Shown here: positions 55,622 to 64,000 of the stretch, piece by piece
Position numbering within the stretch: the stretch's first letter is position 1
How the letters are laid out: every line of letters begins with the position of its first letter
Origin: Enterococcus plantarum
GTDB lineage: Bacteria > Bacillota > Bacilli > Lactobacillales > Enterococcaceae
Assembly: GCF_001730295.1 (NCBI RefSeq)
Contig: NZ_MIKA01000006.1
Coordinates: 1 to 64,000, forward strand
Length of the DNA: 64,000 bases
Reading direction: 5' to 3'
Made by a program: the position numbers and the translations under genes
The notes under the pieces: generated by a model
Seen by the model: the letters and a program-made list of their open reading frames with translations, nothing else
Database searches by the model: none
What the model was told of the DNA's origin: nothing

Positions 55622-56071
55622 TAGATCTATACATAAGCGAACCATATCTTTTAAAATAAGCTTATTCTCGATTATTTCTTCCTCATAGTGACGAAGAAAA
55701 AAATCACGATCAATACTTGTCATGCGAAAGCCGCATTTTTGATAAAGATATAATTGACCCAAGCTAGTACTGCCCGTACCGATTTCAACGGTTTTGTATT
55801 GATTATTTTTAGCATAAACGAAAGCAAACTGGATCAATTTTTTACCAAAACCTTGCCCCTGATAGCTTTTTGAAACGGCAATATTCACAATTTCTAATGT
55901 TTCGGGTCTTGTAGGAAGTAAGACTAGAACACCAATCGGTATTTCATCGTGAAGTAGTTCAAAACATAAACCACGTTTAGTATAGTTAGCGACTAAATGT
56001 TTAGCTGGATCAGCTAATAATAGTAGGTCATAGTGGACTGTTTGAAGAGTTTCGATTTTCTTGATCGTCAT
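55619..56071 (-). CDS. GNAT-family N-acetyltransferase
   Basis: A 150-residue acetyltransferase. Acetyl-CoA motif A is NIAVSKSYQGQGFGKKLIQF near residue 65; the LGQLYLYQKCGFRMTSIDRD segment near 108 is motif B. Substrate unknown. Divergent from udk with about 120 bp between. Confidence 0.87.
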   Translation of the reverse strand: MTIKKIETLQTVHYDLLLLADPAKHLVANYTKRGLCFELLHDEIPIGVLVLLPTRPETLEIVNIAVSKSYQGQGFGKKLIQFAFVYAKNNQYKTVEIGTGSTSLGQLYLYQKCGFRMTSIDRDFFLRHYEEEIIENKLILKDMVRLCIDL

Positions 56072-56194
56072 ACTGTTTTTTCCTTTCTAATAAAATAGTC
56101 AATAAGTGAATAAAATTGTGGCATTTATGCTCGTTTCTATTATAATAGAAAAAGGTTATTATGACTATTACATATAAGAGAGAGGTTTCGTTGA

Positions 56195-56824
56195 ATGAAA
56201 AATACTCAACCAATCGTGATTGGTGTTACTGGCGGTTCCGGCAGTGGGAAAACCAGTGTCAGTCGAGCGATTTTTAATCATTTTCCCAATCATTCTATCA
56301 TGATGCTGGAACAAGATTCTTATTATAAAGATCAAAGCCATCTGAGTTTTGAAGAAAGACTAACAACGAATTATGATCACCCGTTTGCTTTCGATACGGA
56401 TTTGCTGATCGAGCACATACAACAGTTGATTAACTATCAAACAATCGAAAAACCAGTGTATGATTACGTTGCACACACTCGAAGTTCAGATATTCTTGTT
56501 CAAGAACCGAAAGAGGTCATTATTTTAGAAGGGATACTGATCTTGGAAGATGTTCGGTTAAGAGAGCTAATGGACATTAAACTCTATGTCGACACAGATG
56601 ATGATATGCGCATCATTCGCAGAATCAAACGTGATATGGAAGAACGCGGAAGAACTTTAGACTCTGTTATTGAACAATATTTATCAGTAGTAAAACCAAT
56701 GTATCATCAGTTCATCGAACCCACAAAACGATATGCAGATGTGATTGTTCCAGAAGGCGGAGAAAATCACGTAGCGATTGATTTGATCACGACAAAAGTA
56801 GCAAGTATTTTAAATGAAGTATAA
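56195..56824 (+). CDS. udk: Uridine kinase
   Basis: A 209-residue P-loop kinase. Walker [14 protein letters not shown] near residue 10, [20 protein letters not shown] near 42, YDHPFAFD, and the arginine-rich lid [15 protein letters not shown] near 150. Phosphorylates uridine and cytidine in the salvage pathway. RBS AGAGAGAGGTTTCGTTGA is somewhat far from the ATG. Confidence 0.94.
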   Translation: MKNTQPIVIGVTGGSGSGKTSVSRAIFNHFPNHSIMMLEQDSYYKDQSHLSFEERLTTNYDHPFAFDTDLLIEHIQQLINYQTIEKPVYDYVAHTRSSDILVQEPKEVIILEGILILEDVRLRELMDIKLYVDTDDDMRIIRRIKRDMEERGRTLDSVIEQYLSVVKPMYHQFIEPTKRYADVIVPEGGENHVAIDLITTKVASILNEV

Positions 56825-56837
56825 ATAGAGAATCACT

Positions 56838-56890
56838 AAAAAACAATGGTTTTTATTTGAATTTATCAAATAGAGTCGTTGTTTTTTTGT
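56838..56890 (+). terminator. udk terminator
   Basis: AAAACAATG pairs with CGTTGTTTT around an inner ATTTGA/TCAAAT stem, followed by a T-run. Confidence 0.6.
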
Positions 56891-57002
56891 TATGTTATTC
56901 TAGTGCAAAAACAGGAAATATAGACAAACTATTCTTAGGTGTAGTATCTTATGAGATAACTATTGACGAGGGCATCAGTGATCTTAGAGAGGAATGGATT
57001 AG

Positions 57003-57671
57003 ATGAGAATTTTAATTATTGAGGACAATCGTGAACTGGCGACATCAGTTCAAAAAGGATTAGAACGGGAAAAATTCTTAGTCGATCTGGCTTTTTCTGG
57101 GTTAGAAGGAGAAGAGAAAGCCTATGTAAATAACTATGATGCTATTTTATTAGATTTGAATTTACCTGATAAAGATGGATTATCGATTTTACATTTTTTA
57201 AGAGAATCCAATATAGACAGTCCAATCATTATTATTACTGCGAGAGATGAAATTGAAGAAAGAGCAAAGGGTCTCGATTTTGGAGCAGATGATTATTTAG
57301 TAAAACCATTTGAATTATTAGAATTAGTTGCCCGTATTCGTGCAGTCATCAGACGTTTTCACGGTCGAACATCACCTCATATCCAAATCAATCAACTGAT
57401 GATCGATCCTGTAAAACGTTTTGTTTCTTATGGGGGAACGGAAATCACTTTAAAGCCAAAAGAGTTTGATATTTTATTATGTATTGCCCAACAGCATCCG
57501 GCGGTTGTTTCCACAGAAGTAATCGCTGAACATGTTTATGATGAAAATTTTGATCCATTTTCGTCTGTTTTGCGTGTTCATCTTGCTAGGTTAAAAAAAC
57601 AACTTGCTCAAGCATCTGGAAAAGAATTGCTTAAAACGATTCGAGCGAAAGGATATCAATTATGCGAGTAA
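57003..57671 (+). CDS. Two-component response regulator, OmpR family
   Basis: A 222-residue regulator. Receiver residues are intact: EDNRE acidic pair, phospho-acceptor Asp in AILLDLNLPDKDG near 51, Thr in IIITARD, Lys in VKPFE. The C-terminal winged helix runs from about 130 (ITLKPKEFDILLCIAQQ) to TIRAKGYQLCE. It overlaps the kinase gene by 10 bp. It most likely controls the two ABC systems downstream; a direct repeat GTTAAC-N5-GTTAAC lies before the first permease gene. Confidence 0.93.
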   Translation: MRILIIEDNRELATSVQKGLEREKFLVDLAFSGLEGEEKAYVNNYDAILLDLNLPDKDGLSILHFLRESNIDSPIIIITARDEIEERAKGLDFGADDYLVKPFELLELVARIRAVIRRFHGRTSPHIQINQLMIDPVKRFVSYGGTEITLKPKEFDILLCIAQQHPAVVSTEVIAEHVYDENFDPFSSVLRVHLARLKKQLAQASGKELLKTIRAKGYQLCE

Positions 57672-58759
57672 ATTTTAAAATCAGTTTAACGGTGCTGACC
57701 TTTGCTTTTTTTGTTATTTTGATCATTAGTGCTGGCTTTTTTGCAGTGAAAAGTAACTGGAGTTCACTGAATATCGGTCAATCGATCGGTTCAGCGATTT
57801 ATATTGTAAACGATGAAAATGAAACGATTGCTCAAGCACAGCCAACCACAACCGTTGCATTAAAAGCATCTGAATTAGTCAGTACTCAAGCGTTAGATGA
57901 TATTTATTTAAATAGTTTATTAAAATATTTGCCGATGATCATTTTAGCAGTGTGTTCAGCTATTTTAGTACTGACGATGACCTTATGGTTTGTTTTACGG
58001 CGAATTTATACGAAGCAGATGATTTCGATTATTCATGATTTACAGTTTTTAGAGAAATTTTCTGAAGATAAAGTTGAAGATAAAACTGTTGCGAAAGCAT
58101 TCAAACAGTTAAAAGACAAGTTTGATGGGAACCTAGCTGATTATAAGAGGTTGAGTAGTTATCTCACTCATGAACAGAAAAATGCTATTGCGATTTTAAG
58201 AGCTAATTTGGAATTAGAACACAATGAAACGGGCAATCTTCACATTTTAGATCGCCTAACGGATAGCATCGATGATATCTTGACCCTTTCAAACAGTTCG
58301 GAAGAAGCAATGAGTGAGAAGGTGGATGTGTCATTAATTTGCGCAGAAGTATGTGATACGTATCGCAAAAGTTACCCTGAACTTACATTTTCCTTTGATG
58401 AAATTGGCTCGACGTTGATTTTAGGCAAAAATCGTTGGATCTATCGAGCAGTATCAAATTTAGTGGACAATGCAATCAAATATGGGAATGAAAAGCCTAT
58501 AGAAGTGGCTGTTAATAACCGAAACGGAAGTGTTATTGTTGAGATAACAGATCATGGTAAAGGAATCGACCCAGAGGTTCACACCACTATTTTTAACCAC
58601 AATTACCGAATCAACGGACTAAAACAAGATGGTTACGGGATTGGCTTATCGGTTGTTTCTCATGTTTGTGATTTATGCCAAGGCTTTGTTTATGTTGAAA
58701 GTAAGAAAAATCAGGGATCAACTTTTTATCTATCATTTCCACAAATTGCTGAAAGTTAA
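57662..58759 (+). CDS. Sensor histidine kinase
   Basis: A 365-residue kinase. TM1 about 7-28, an extracytoplasmic part of about 60 residues, TM2 about 90-115. The dimerisation helix carries the phospho-acceptor in SSYLTHEQKNAIAILRANLE (His near 169), the HEQKN variant also seen in VncS-like kinases rather than the usual HELRTPL. ATP-binding boxes are normal: NLVDNAIKYGN, DHGKGIDPE, GYGIGLSVV. The order regulator, kinase, FtsX permease and ATPase recalls the pneumococcal Vex/Vnc locus. The signal is unknown. Confidence 0.9.
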   Translation: MRVNFKISLTVLTFAFFVILIISAGFFAVKSNWSSLNIGQSIGSAIYIVNDENETIAQAQPTTTVALKASELVSTQALDDIYLNSLLKYLPMIILAVCSAILVLTMTLWFVLRRIYTKQMISIIHDLQFLEKFSEDKVEDKTVAKAFKQLKDKFDGNLADYKRLSSYLTHEQKNAIAILRANLELEHNETGNLHILDRLTDSIDDILTLSNSSEEAMSEKVDVSLICAEVCDTYRKSYPELTFSFDEIGSTLILGKNRWIYRAVSNLVDNAIKYGNEKPIEVAVNNRNGSVIVEITDHGKGIDPEVHTTIFNHNYRINGLKQDGYGIGLSVVSHVCDLCQGFVYVESKKNQGSTFYLSFPQIAES

Positions 58760-58788
58760 CATTCAGTTAACAATTGGTTTGGTATTGT
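58755..58788 (+). promoter_or_regulatory. Direct repeat and -10 before the first permease gene
   Basis: GTTAAC at 58755-58760 and again at 58766-58771 (11-bp period, one helical turn), then TATTGT at 58783-58788. An OmpR-type regulator would bind such a repeat in place of a good -35. Confidence 0.5.
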
Positions 58789-58815
58789 AGAACAAGAAAG
58801 GAGGAGAGCTAGAAC

Positions 58816-60165
58816 ATGTTCGTCTTTAAACATGCTTTCTTAAATCTTAGAAGACACATCTGGAATTATTTACTAGTCGGCATCATGCTATTTCTTTTGA
58901 TTTTAGGGACAATGGTTACAAGTACCCTCTATAGCTCTGCTAAATTATTCACGCAACATTACAGCAACCAATTTAAGACCATAGTAACGATTCTAGAACC
59001 TGATTTAAGTAATATATCGCATGAAAAAAAACTAACAAAGGAACAATATGTCAAATTTGGAAAGTCTAAGTACGTAAATGGAATGAAAATGATTGAGAAC
59101 ACGCCGATTTCCTTTGAAACGTTAACAACAATCCCATCTCCAAGTATGGTTCAATTCCAAGAATCAGAGGGAAATGCATTGAAAGAGAATTACAATCAGG
59201 GCCTAGCAAATTGGTGGGGAGCTGAATCAGATAGTCTTGTAAAAGAACTCACTGAAAATGGATTGGATATTAGCGCAGGAAGCACAGTTCTAAAAGACAA
59301 TGAATGCTTGATCAGTAATGAATTTGCCGAATTGAACCAACTCAAAATAGGAGATTCAATTCAAGTCGTTTTAACAGGAAATGAAAAAAAGGCACGACAA
59401 TCATTAGTTATTGCTGGAATGTATCAACCTAATGAACAAGTTCAATCAGATGGTGCTAGTCAATTGGTGGGGGGGCAAGGAAATGATATTTTTACAAATT
59501 GGGAAACCTTGCATGCGATGGAAAAAGACGATCAATTCGTGTATAACAGTGTATCGTATGAATTAACAAGCATGGCTATCTTTGAAGATTTTTTCGATGA
59601 GATCAAAACAAAAGGGTTACCAAGTGAATATCAAGTGATGACTAATGAAGCGAATATGAAACTATTGTTAAGTCCAGTTAACGGGACAGGTACACTTTCT
59701 GGAACGATTTTGTTAAGTTTCTTGATTTTTGGCAACTTTGGGTTAGCACTACTTTCAATTCGGCTGTTTAGACAAAAGCAAACAGAAATTTATGTGTTGC
59801 GTAATATTGGTATCACGAAACAGCAAATAATCAAAAGTCGACTGATCGAGTTGGTGGTAGTTGCGAGTTTTAGTTTTACTTTTGCCTTGATAGCGACAAA
59901 ATTTATCGTACAGCCGATTGCAGATTGGCAATTAAGCAGCCAAAGGCAACTGATGGGAAACGTTGATCAGCTATTTAGTTTCGTCGCTAGTGAAAAAAAC
60001 GAATCTATAGCATCTATCCCAATGGTGTTCAATGCTAATTCTTTCATCACTTTTATTGGAGTTACCTGCTTATTCTTGATTACCATCATGTCCATTGACA
60101 GTTATAAAGTTTTTAAATTTGAACCGATTGAATTTTTGTTAGAAAGGAATTTAGATGAGCGATGA
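58816..60165 (+). CDS. FtsX/MacB-type ABC permease
   Basis: A 449-residue permease. One N-terminal TM helix (about 17-38), an extracellular domain of about 250 residues (periplasmic-core-like), then three TM helices near 295-320, 345-365 and 415-435. The FtsX domain includes RLFRQKQTEIYVLRNIGITK. It overlaps the next ATPase gene by 4 bp, so the two form a unit. Such systems export or sense peptides and lipids at the envelope. RBS AAAGGAGGAGAGC. Confidence 0.85.
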   Translation: MFVFKHAFLNLRRHIWNYLLVGIMLFLLILGTMVTSTLYSSAKLFTQHYSNQFKTIVTILEPDLSNISHEKKLTKEQYVKFGKSKYVNGMKMIENTPISFETLTTIPSPSMVQFQESEGNALKENYNQGLANWWGAESDSLVKELTENGLDISAGSTVLKDNECLISNEFAELNQLKIGDSIQVVLTGNEKKARQSLVIAGMYQPNEQVQSDGASQLVGGQGNDIFTNWETLHAMEKDDQFVYNSVSYELTSMAIFEDFFDEIKTKGLPSEYQVMTNEANMKLLLSPVNGTGTLSGTILLSFLIFGNFGLALLSIRLFRQKQTEIYVLRNIGITKQQIIKSRLIELVVVASFSFTFALIATKFIVQPIADWQLSSQRQLMGNVDQLFSFVASEKNESIASIPMVFNANSFITFIGVTCLFLITIMSIDSYKVFKFEPIEFLLERNLDER

Positions 60166-60827
60166 TTCTCTCTCTTAAAAATATAGTATATACGAATAAG
60201 AAAAACAACGTGACCGTATTGGACGATACAACGATCGATTTTTCATTGGGGAAGGTTTACGGCATTTTAGGAAAAAGTGGGGGAGGAAAAACGACCTTGC
60301 TTGCACTGATTGCAGGACTAGACAAGCTTGATTCAGGCACAATCTTTTATAAAAACCAAAACGTTGAAAACCTTGATCGCGACAATTATCGGCGACACGA
60401 AATCGGCACAGTTTTTCAACAGTACAATGTCCTTTCAAATGAAACGGCCTTGGCTAACCTCAATTTGAGCGCTTCAAGTGCTGTTGCACATGGAAATGGT
60501 TATTTTTATGATGCCCTAAAAAAAGTTGGCATCGATGAGAAAGTAGCAAGACAAAAACTTAAAAAATTGTCTATTGCTAATCAGCAACGGATTTATTTGG
60601 CCAAAGCACTAATCAATGATCCTGAAATCGTCTTAATTGACGAACCTGCTGTGACGTTAAGTGAACTTTCATTAGAAATGATCATGGAGTACATACGTAT
60701 ATACGCGAAAAATGAAAATAAGTGTATCATCATCAGTTCTCAATCAAAAGTGATTGCGGAATATGTTGACGAATTATGGGGATTGAATGGTGGGAAACTA
60801 TCATTTATAAAAGACAATGGTGAATAG
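60162..60827 (+). CDS. ABC ATPase with degenerate signature, D-loop and H-loop
   Basis: A 221-residue LolD/MacB-type ATPase. Walker A LGKSGGGKTT near 36 and Walker B IVLIDEPA near 155 are normal, and the Q-loop is FQQYN. The signature expected as LSGGxxQR reads LSIANQQR. The D-loop (usually TGNLDE) reads VTLSEL, and the H-loop His is replaced (IIISSQSKV). Efficient ATP hydrolysis is therefore doubtful unless it pairs with another ATPase. The intact paralogue at 62432 is in the same locus. Confidence 0.87.
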   Translation: MILSLKNIVYTNKKNNVTVLDDTTIDFSLGKVYGILGKSGGGKTTLLALIAGLDKLDSGTIFYKNQNVENLDRDNYRRHEIGTVFQQYNVLSNETALANLNLSASSAVAHGNGYFYDALKKVGIDEKVARQKLKKLSIANQQRIYLAKALINDPEIVLIDEPAVTLSELSLEMIMEYIRIYAKNENKCIIISSQSKVIAEYVDELWGLNGGKLSFIKDNGE

Positions 60828-60858
60828 GATAAGCTTTAGCGTATATCAAAGGTTGTTG

Positions 60859-60886
60859 TTGACTTGACTGAACAGTGTGATATATC
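60859..60886 (+). promoter_or_regulatory. Possible internal promoter for the second ABC pair
   Basis: TTGACT (60859-60864), 16-bp spacer, TATATC (60881-60886), upstream of the second permease gene. Confidence 0.4.
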
Positions 60887-60931
60887 TGTCTAAGTTATTC
60901 TTCATTGTTTTTTAACAGGAAGGAAGAGTAT

Positions 60932-62419
60932 ATGAACTATTGGAATCGAGCATTGTGCAGTGTTACAAGAAGAAAAGGAAAATCAATTATTTTATTTGCA
61001 GTTATTTTTATATTAGGAAACGTGATTGCCGGGTCGATCGCGATTCAACAATCCACCGCAAACGTCGAAAAGAAAATTAAACATGACCTAGGCGCTACTG
61101 TGAGTGTTGAATTGGATTATCAAAAAATGATGGATGAAGGTCAGTCTTTTTCCCCTTCCACATTAAAAGTGGAGGATGTTAAAAAGTTGGGACAGTCATC
61201 GTATGTCAAAGAATTTGACTATAACGTGAAAACCAACTTTTTTGTAAAAAAAATCAAAACCTATGAAATGGAAAATGCTACAACAATGGGTGGTATGCCC
61301 AAAATGTTGAGTATTAAAGGAAACAATTTACTGGAACCGTTAGATTTTAAGGATAAAAAAGTCAATTTAGTTGAAGGACGAACATTTAAGCAAGATGAAA
61401 TCAATAACGGAAAAGATGTTGCAATCATTTCAAAAAAACTTGCAGAAGAAAATGGTTTTAATGTAGGAGATAAAGTCGTTTTAGATAGCTTGATCATGGA
61501 TTATAAACAAGATGGCTCAACCGAAGAACTTGCAAGTCAAGATCACCCAGTAGAAATTATTGGTATCTTTGAACCGACAAGTGTTGAAAAGAAAAAATCA
61601 GATGGAAAAGATCAAAAAGGTTTCGAAGAGCAATTCATGGAAACCGAGCAGTTTAATACGGTCTATATGCCAAATGATGCAGTGATGAACATCAATAAAA
61701 TAGAATTTGAAAAAGGAAAATCATTGTTACCAGATCATTATAAAAAAGCTGACGGGACAGACATGACGCAAGAGGATATGGACCAAATCACTCCTATCTA
61801 TGTGCTTAAGTCTCCAGAAGATGTCGAAGCCTTCAAAGAAGAATCAAAATCAATGATACCAGAAGGCTACAAAGTAACAGCATCAACGGATCAGTATGAT
61901 GAAGTTGGCGGTACATTCAAAAAAATGTCGCAAATTTCAGGTTATGTTGTGATTTTAGCAATTGGCGCTACATTATTGATTATTTCATTAGTAGTCATTC
62001 TTTTCTTGCGCGACCGTAAACATGAATTAGGCATCTATTTGTCCTTAGGTGAAACAAGGGCCAAAGTAATGCAACAGATTTTGATTGAATTGTTGTTGAT
62101 TAGTTTAATTGCAATGTGCTTATCCCTTGTTACAGGGAATCTGCTTGGGAAAATGGTTTCAGAATCCTTGATTGCAAGCGACGCCTTTTCACAAACGAGC
62201 AATGCAGCGAGCAATGGTGCTGCCATGACGATCGGTGGAGGCAGTGGGGTAAATATGTCATCATTAACAACTGAAGATGTTTCCAGTGCATATGAAGTGA
62301 AATTCTCAATTAGCTATATCGTGACCTTCTTAATTGCAGGATTAAGCACAGTTCTATTGTCTGCGATTTTACCTTTGACGTATGTCTTACGGTTGAATCC
62401 AAAGAAAATCATGATGTAG
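60932..62419 (+). CDS. FtsX/MacB-type ABC permease
   Basis: A 495-residue permease with the same plan: TM1 about 19-38 (SIILFAVIFILGNVIAGSIA), long extracellular part with MacB-like core, then three C-terminal TM helices (VVILAIGATLLIISLVVILF and onward). RDRKHELGIYLSLGETRAKV is the FtsX cytoplasmic loop. ATG 60932 follows AGGAAGGAAGAGTAT; an in-frame start at 60905 overlaps the region before the SD. It forms a unit with the ATPase 12 bp downstream. Resembles Vex-type exporters. Confidence 0.87.
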   Translation: MNYWNRALCSVTRRKGKSIILFAVIFILGNVIAGSIAIQQSTANVEKKIKHDLGATVSVELDYQKMMDEGQSFSPSTLKVEDVKKLGQSSYVKEFDYNVKTNFFVKKIKTYEMENATTMGGMPKMLSIKGNNLLEPLDFKDKKVNLVEGRTFKQDEINNGKDVAIISKKLAEENGFNVGDKVVLDSLIMDYKQDGSTEELASQDHPVEIIGIFEPTSVEKKKSDGKDQKGFEEQFMETEQFNTVYMPNDAVMNINKIEFEKGKSLLPDHYKKADGTDMTQEDMDQITPIYVLKSPEDVEAFKEESKSMIPEGYKVTASTDQYDEVGGTFKKMSQISGYVVILAIGATLLIISLVVILFLRDRKHELGIYLSLGETRAKVMQQILIELLLISLIAMCLSLVTGNLLGKMVSESLIASDAFSQTSNAASNGAAMTIGGGSGVNMSSLTTEDVSSAYEVKFSISYIVTFLIAGLSTVLLSAILPLTYVLRLNPKKIMM

Positions 62420-62431
62420 GAGGAAACCAAG

Positions 62432-63106
62432 ATGACCATTTTACAAACAAAAAACGTGAGCTATTTTTATCAAGACGGAGACAAACGTCGAATGATTTTA
62501 CAAGATACATCAATCAATTTTGAAAAAGGACAATTCTATACGATCCTAGGGCAATCTGGTTCTGGAAAAACAACGTTTCTTTCATTGATCAGTGCATTGG
62601 ATGAGCCAAAATCTGGCGAAGTTTTATACAAAGGTCAGAACATCAAAAAAATTGGACTGGAAAAGTATCGTAGAGATGATATCAGTATAATTTTTCAAAG
62701 TTACAATTTAGTTCCCTATTTAACGGCTATAGAAAATGTGTTAGTGGCGATGTCGATCACAGATAATGATATGCCAAAAGATAACCGTGCAGTTGCCTAC
62801 AATTTATTAGATTATATCGGTATCAATAAAGCGAAGGCAGATCGTTTGGTGGGACAATTATCAGGGGGAGAACAACAACGTGTAGCAATTGCGAGAGCCT
62901 TAGCAACAAATGTTGATATCATTCTTGCTGATGAACCGACAGGAAATTTAGATGAAGGCATGGAACAAGAAATCGTGGATATCTTTAAAGATTTAGCAGA
63001 AACACATAATAAATGTGTGATTGTCGTGACCCATTCGAATGAAATAGCCAAACAATCAGATAAAACCTATTTTCTTAAGCAAGGTGAGTTGATGTTGAAT
63101 GAGTGA
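62432..63106 (+). CDS. ABC ATPase, MacB/LolD type
   Basis: A 224-residue ATPase with every motif intact: Walker A LGQSGSGKTT, Q-loop FQSYN, signature LSGGEQQRVAIARAL, Walker B IILADEPTGNLDE, H-loop VVTHSNEI. It powers the permease at 60932 and might also pair with the degenerate ATPase. RBS GTAGGAGGAAACCAAG. The following PASTA gene starts inside its end (ATGAGTGA overlap). Confidence 0.93.
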   Translation: MTILQTKNVSYFYQDGDKRRMILQDTSINFEKGQFYTILGQSGSGKTTFLSLISALDEPKSGEVLYKGQNIKKIGLEKYRRDDISIIFQSYNLVPYLTAIENVLVAMSITDNDMPKDNRAVAYNLLDYIGINKAKADRLVGQLSGGEQQRVAIARALATNVDIILADEPTGNLDEGMEQEIVDIFKDLAETHNKCVIVVTHSNEIAKQSDKTYFLKQGELMLNE

Positions 63107-64000
63107 TTTTTTATCGAATTTCAATAAATCGAATTACGATGAGACAAAAGAAAAAAAGCTGCGGGAAGATCTGAATAAAGAAGGGTCAACAGATTCTTCA
63201 TTAAATAAAGTGTCCGATGAAAAACCAAGTGAGCAACCAACAAGAATGGGACCAGTCAATGCGACTGATCCCAAAGTTGATAGTTCCTCTTTTTCACCAG
63301 ATACAGAACAAGCAGCAAATGACCAAACAAGAAGAAGTCAGCCAGAAGATGAAACGGAAATAGATCCTACGTACCATAAGAAAAGGAAACAAAAATTTTT
63401 AATAATAGGGATAGGGACCTTTGTAGCACTTTGTATGTTGTATTTCGGTTATTTCCAAATGACCCATGTTGCACTCCCAGAGTTTTCTGGAAAAGATTTA
63501 GCAGAAGTACGAACCTGGGCGACGGAAAACAAAGTGAAATTAAAAGTTGAACAGACGTACAGTAAACAGGTCGAAGCAAACAAAGTGATTTCCCAAACAG
63601 TAAAAAAAGGCAAAAAAATCAAAAAAGGGGCTGAATTAACGGTTGAAGCAAGCATAGGTGCTGACCCAGAAGAAAAATTGAAGCTCCCTGATTTTATGAC
63701 GATGAAAAAAACAGAAGTAGAAAAATGGATCAAGGATAATAAAGCAGACAATATTTCGTTGATCGACGAATATAGTGATACGTTGGAAAAAGGCAAAGCT
63801 GTGCGCTTTGAAATCGTCAATAAAGATGTGACAAAAGAAAATTATAAACGTAAAGACAAAGCGAATATGTATTATTCCAAAGGAAAAGAGACGTTTGAAA
63901 AAAATATTTCTGTCCCTGATTTTACGAAAAAAATGAAGACGGAAGTTGAAAGTTGGGCTAAAACAAATGAGATAAAAGTGACCTATGAAGAAGCTAGCTC
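63099..64000 (+). CDS. Membrane protein with PASTA domains, no kinase domain (partial)
   Basis: Runs off the right edge; 300 residues seen. A hydrophilic cytoplasmic N-terminus of about 95 residues, rich in Lys, Asp, Glu and Ser, one TM helix about 97-118 (FLIIGIGTFVALCMLYFGYF), then PASTA-like domains: VALPEFSGKDLAEVRTWATE, LKLPDFMTMKKTEVEKWIKD and ISVPDFTKKMKTEVESWAKT. PASTA domains bind peptidoglycan fragments. Unlike PrkC/StkP it has no kinase. It overlaps the ABC ATPase gene by 8 bp, so it belongs to the same operon. Confidence 0.82.
   Translation, partial: MSDFLSNFNKSNYDETKEKKLREDLNKEGSTDSSLNKVSDEKPSEQPTRMGPVNATDPKVDSSSFSPDTEQAANDQTRRSQPEDETEIDPTYHKKRKQKFLIIGIGTFVALCMLYFGYFQMTHVALPEFSGKDLAEVRTWATENKVKLKVEQTYSKQVEANKVISQTVKKGKKIKKGAELTVEASIGADPEEKLKLPDFMTMKKTEVEKWIKDNKADNISLIDEYSDTLEKGKAVRFEIVNKDVTKENYKRKDKANMYYSKGKETFEKNISVPDFTKKMKTEVESWAKTNEIKVTYEEAS

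Overview
The window comes from a low-GC Gram-positive chromosome, most likely a species of Enterococcus close to E. faecalis but not that species. The evidence is the gene content: an AtlA-type glucosaminidase with six LysM domains, the amaP/DUF2273/gls24/glsB stress operon, an SMK-box (SAM-III) riboswitch on metK, T-box leaders, WxL surface-protein clusters with YPSTG or FPTAG sorting signals, an EfrCD-like ABC exporter, and dispersed enterococcal-type repeat elements. No rRNA, tRNA, CRISPR array, insertion sequence or phage gene was seen.

Layout. 1-6143: the tail of a 6-phospho-beta-glucosidase, a lipoprotein phosphatase, a tyrosine phosphatase, a deaminase, a cupin, an orphan OppA-type lipoprotein, a GNAT enzyme and one unrecognised gene. 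6300-6770: a decayed reverse-strand gene. 7023-16036: a WxL surface cluster with a winged-helix regulator, a giant beta-helix/WxL protein, a small sortase substrate, two small WxL proteins, the DUF916/DUF3324 WxL-interacting protein, a two-TM protein and an atypical signal peptidase. 16076-24692: SAM-III/metK, an MFS pump, an esterase, and TetR divergent from a heterodimeric ABC exporter. 24802-28841 (minus strand): the tRNA-modification pair YtqB/YtqA (MnmM/MnmL), a PAP2 phosphatase and a DUF1700/DUF4097 pair. 29152-36630: autolysin, T-box-leuS, and an ABC-F gene with a leader-peptide/attenuator region.

37068-41318 is a second surface cluster. It copies the plan of the WxL cluster (beta-helix protein, membrane-anchored accessory protein, small secreted protein, LPXTG-like protein) but carries a non-WxL domain, shared between the C-terminus of the large protein and the small secreted protein. 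I consider this the best candidate for an undescribed system. 41433-44538: an antitermination-controlled GH1 gene, a rhodanese and a WrbA-like flavoprotein. 44756-47925 (minus strand): an amino-acid ABC transporter, probably for histidine, behind two tandem T-boxes, with an almost perfect 3 x 122-bp repeat inside the operon.

48172-64000: a C26 peptidase, a second OppA-type lipoprotein, the gls24 stress operon, a DUF960-like protein, L25/Ctc with a possible small RNA upstream, a pseudouridine synthase, a HAD phosphatase, a GNAT enzyme, uridine kinase, and a two-component system followed by two FtsX-type permease/ATPase pairs and a PASTA protein that runs off the end. One of the two ATPases is clearly degenerate. 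Family names rest on motifs read by eye; no database search was run.
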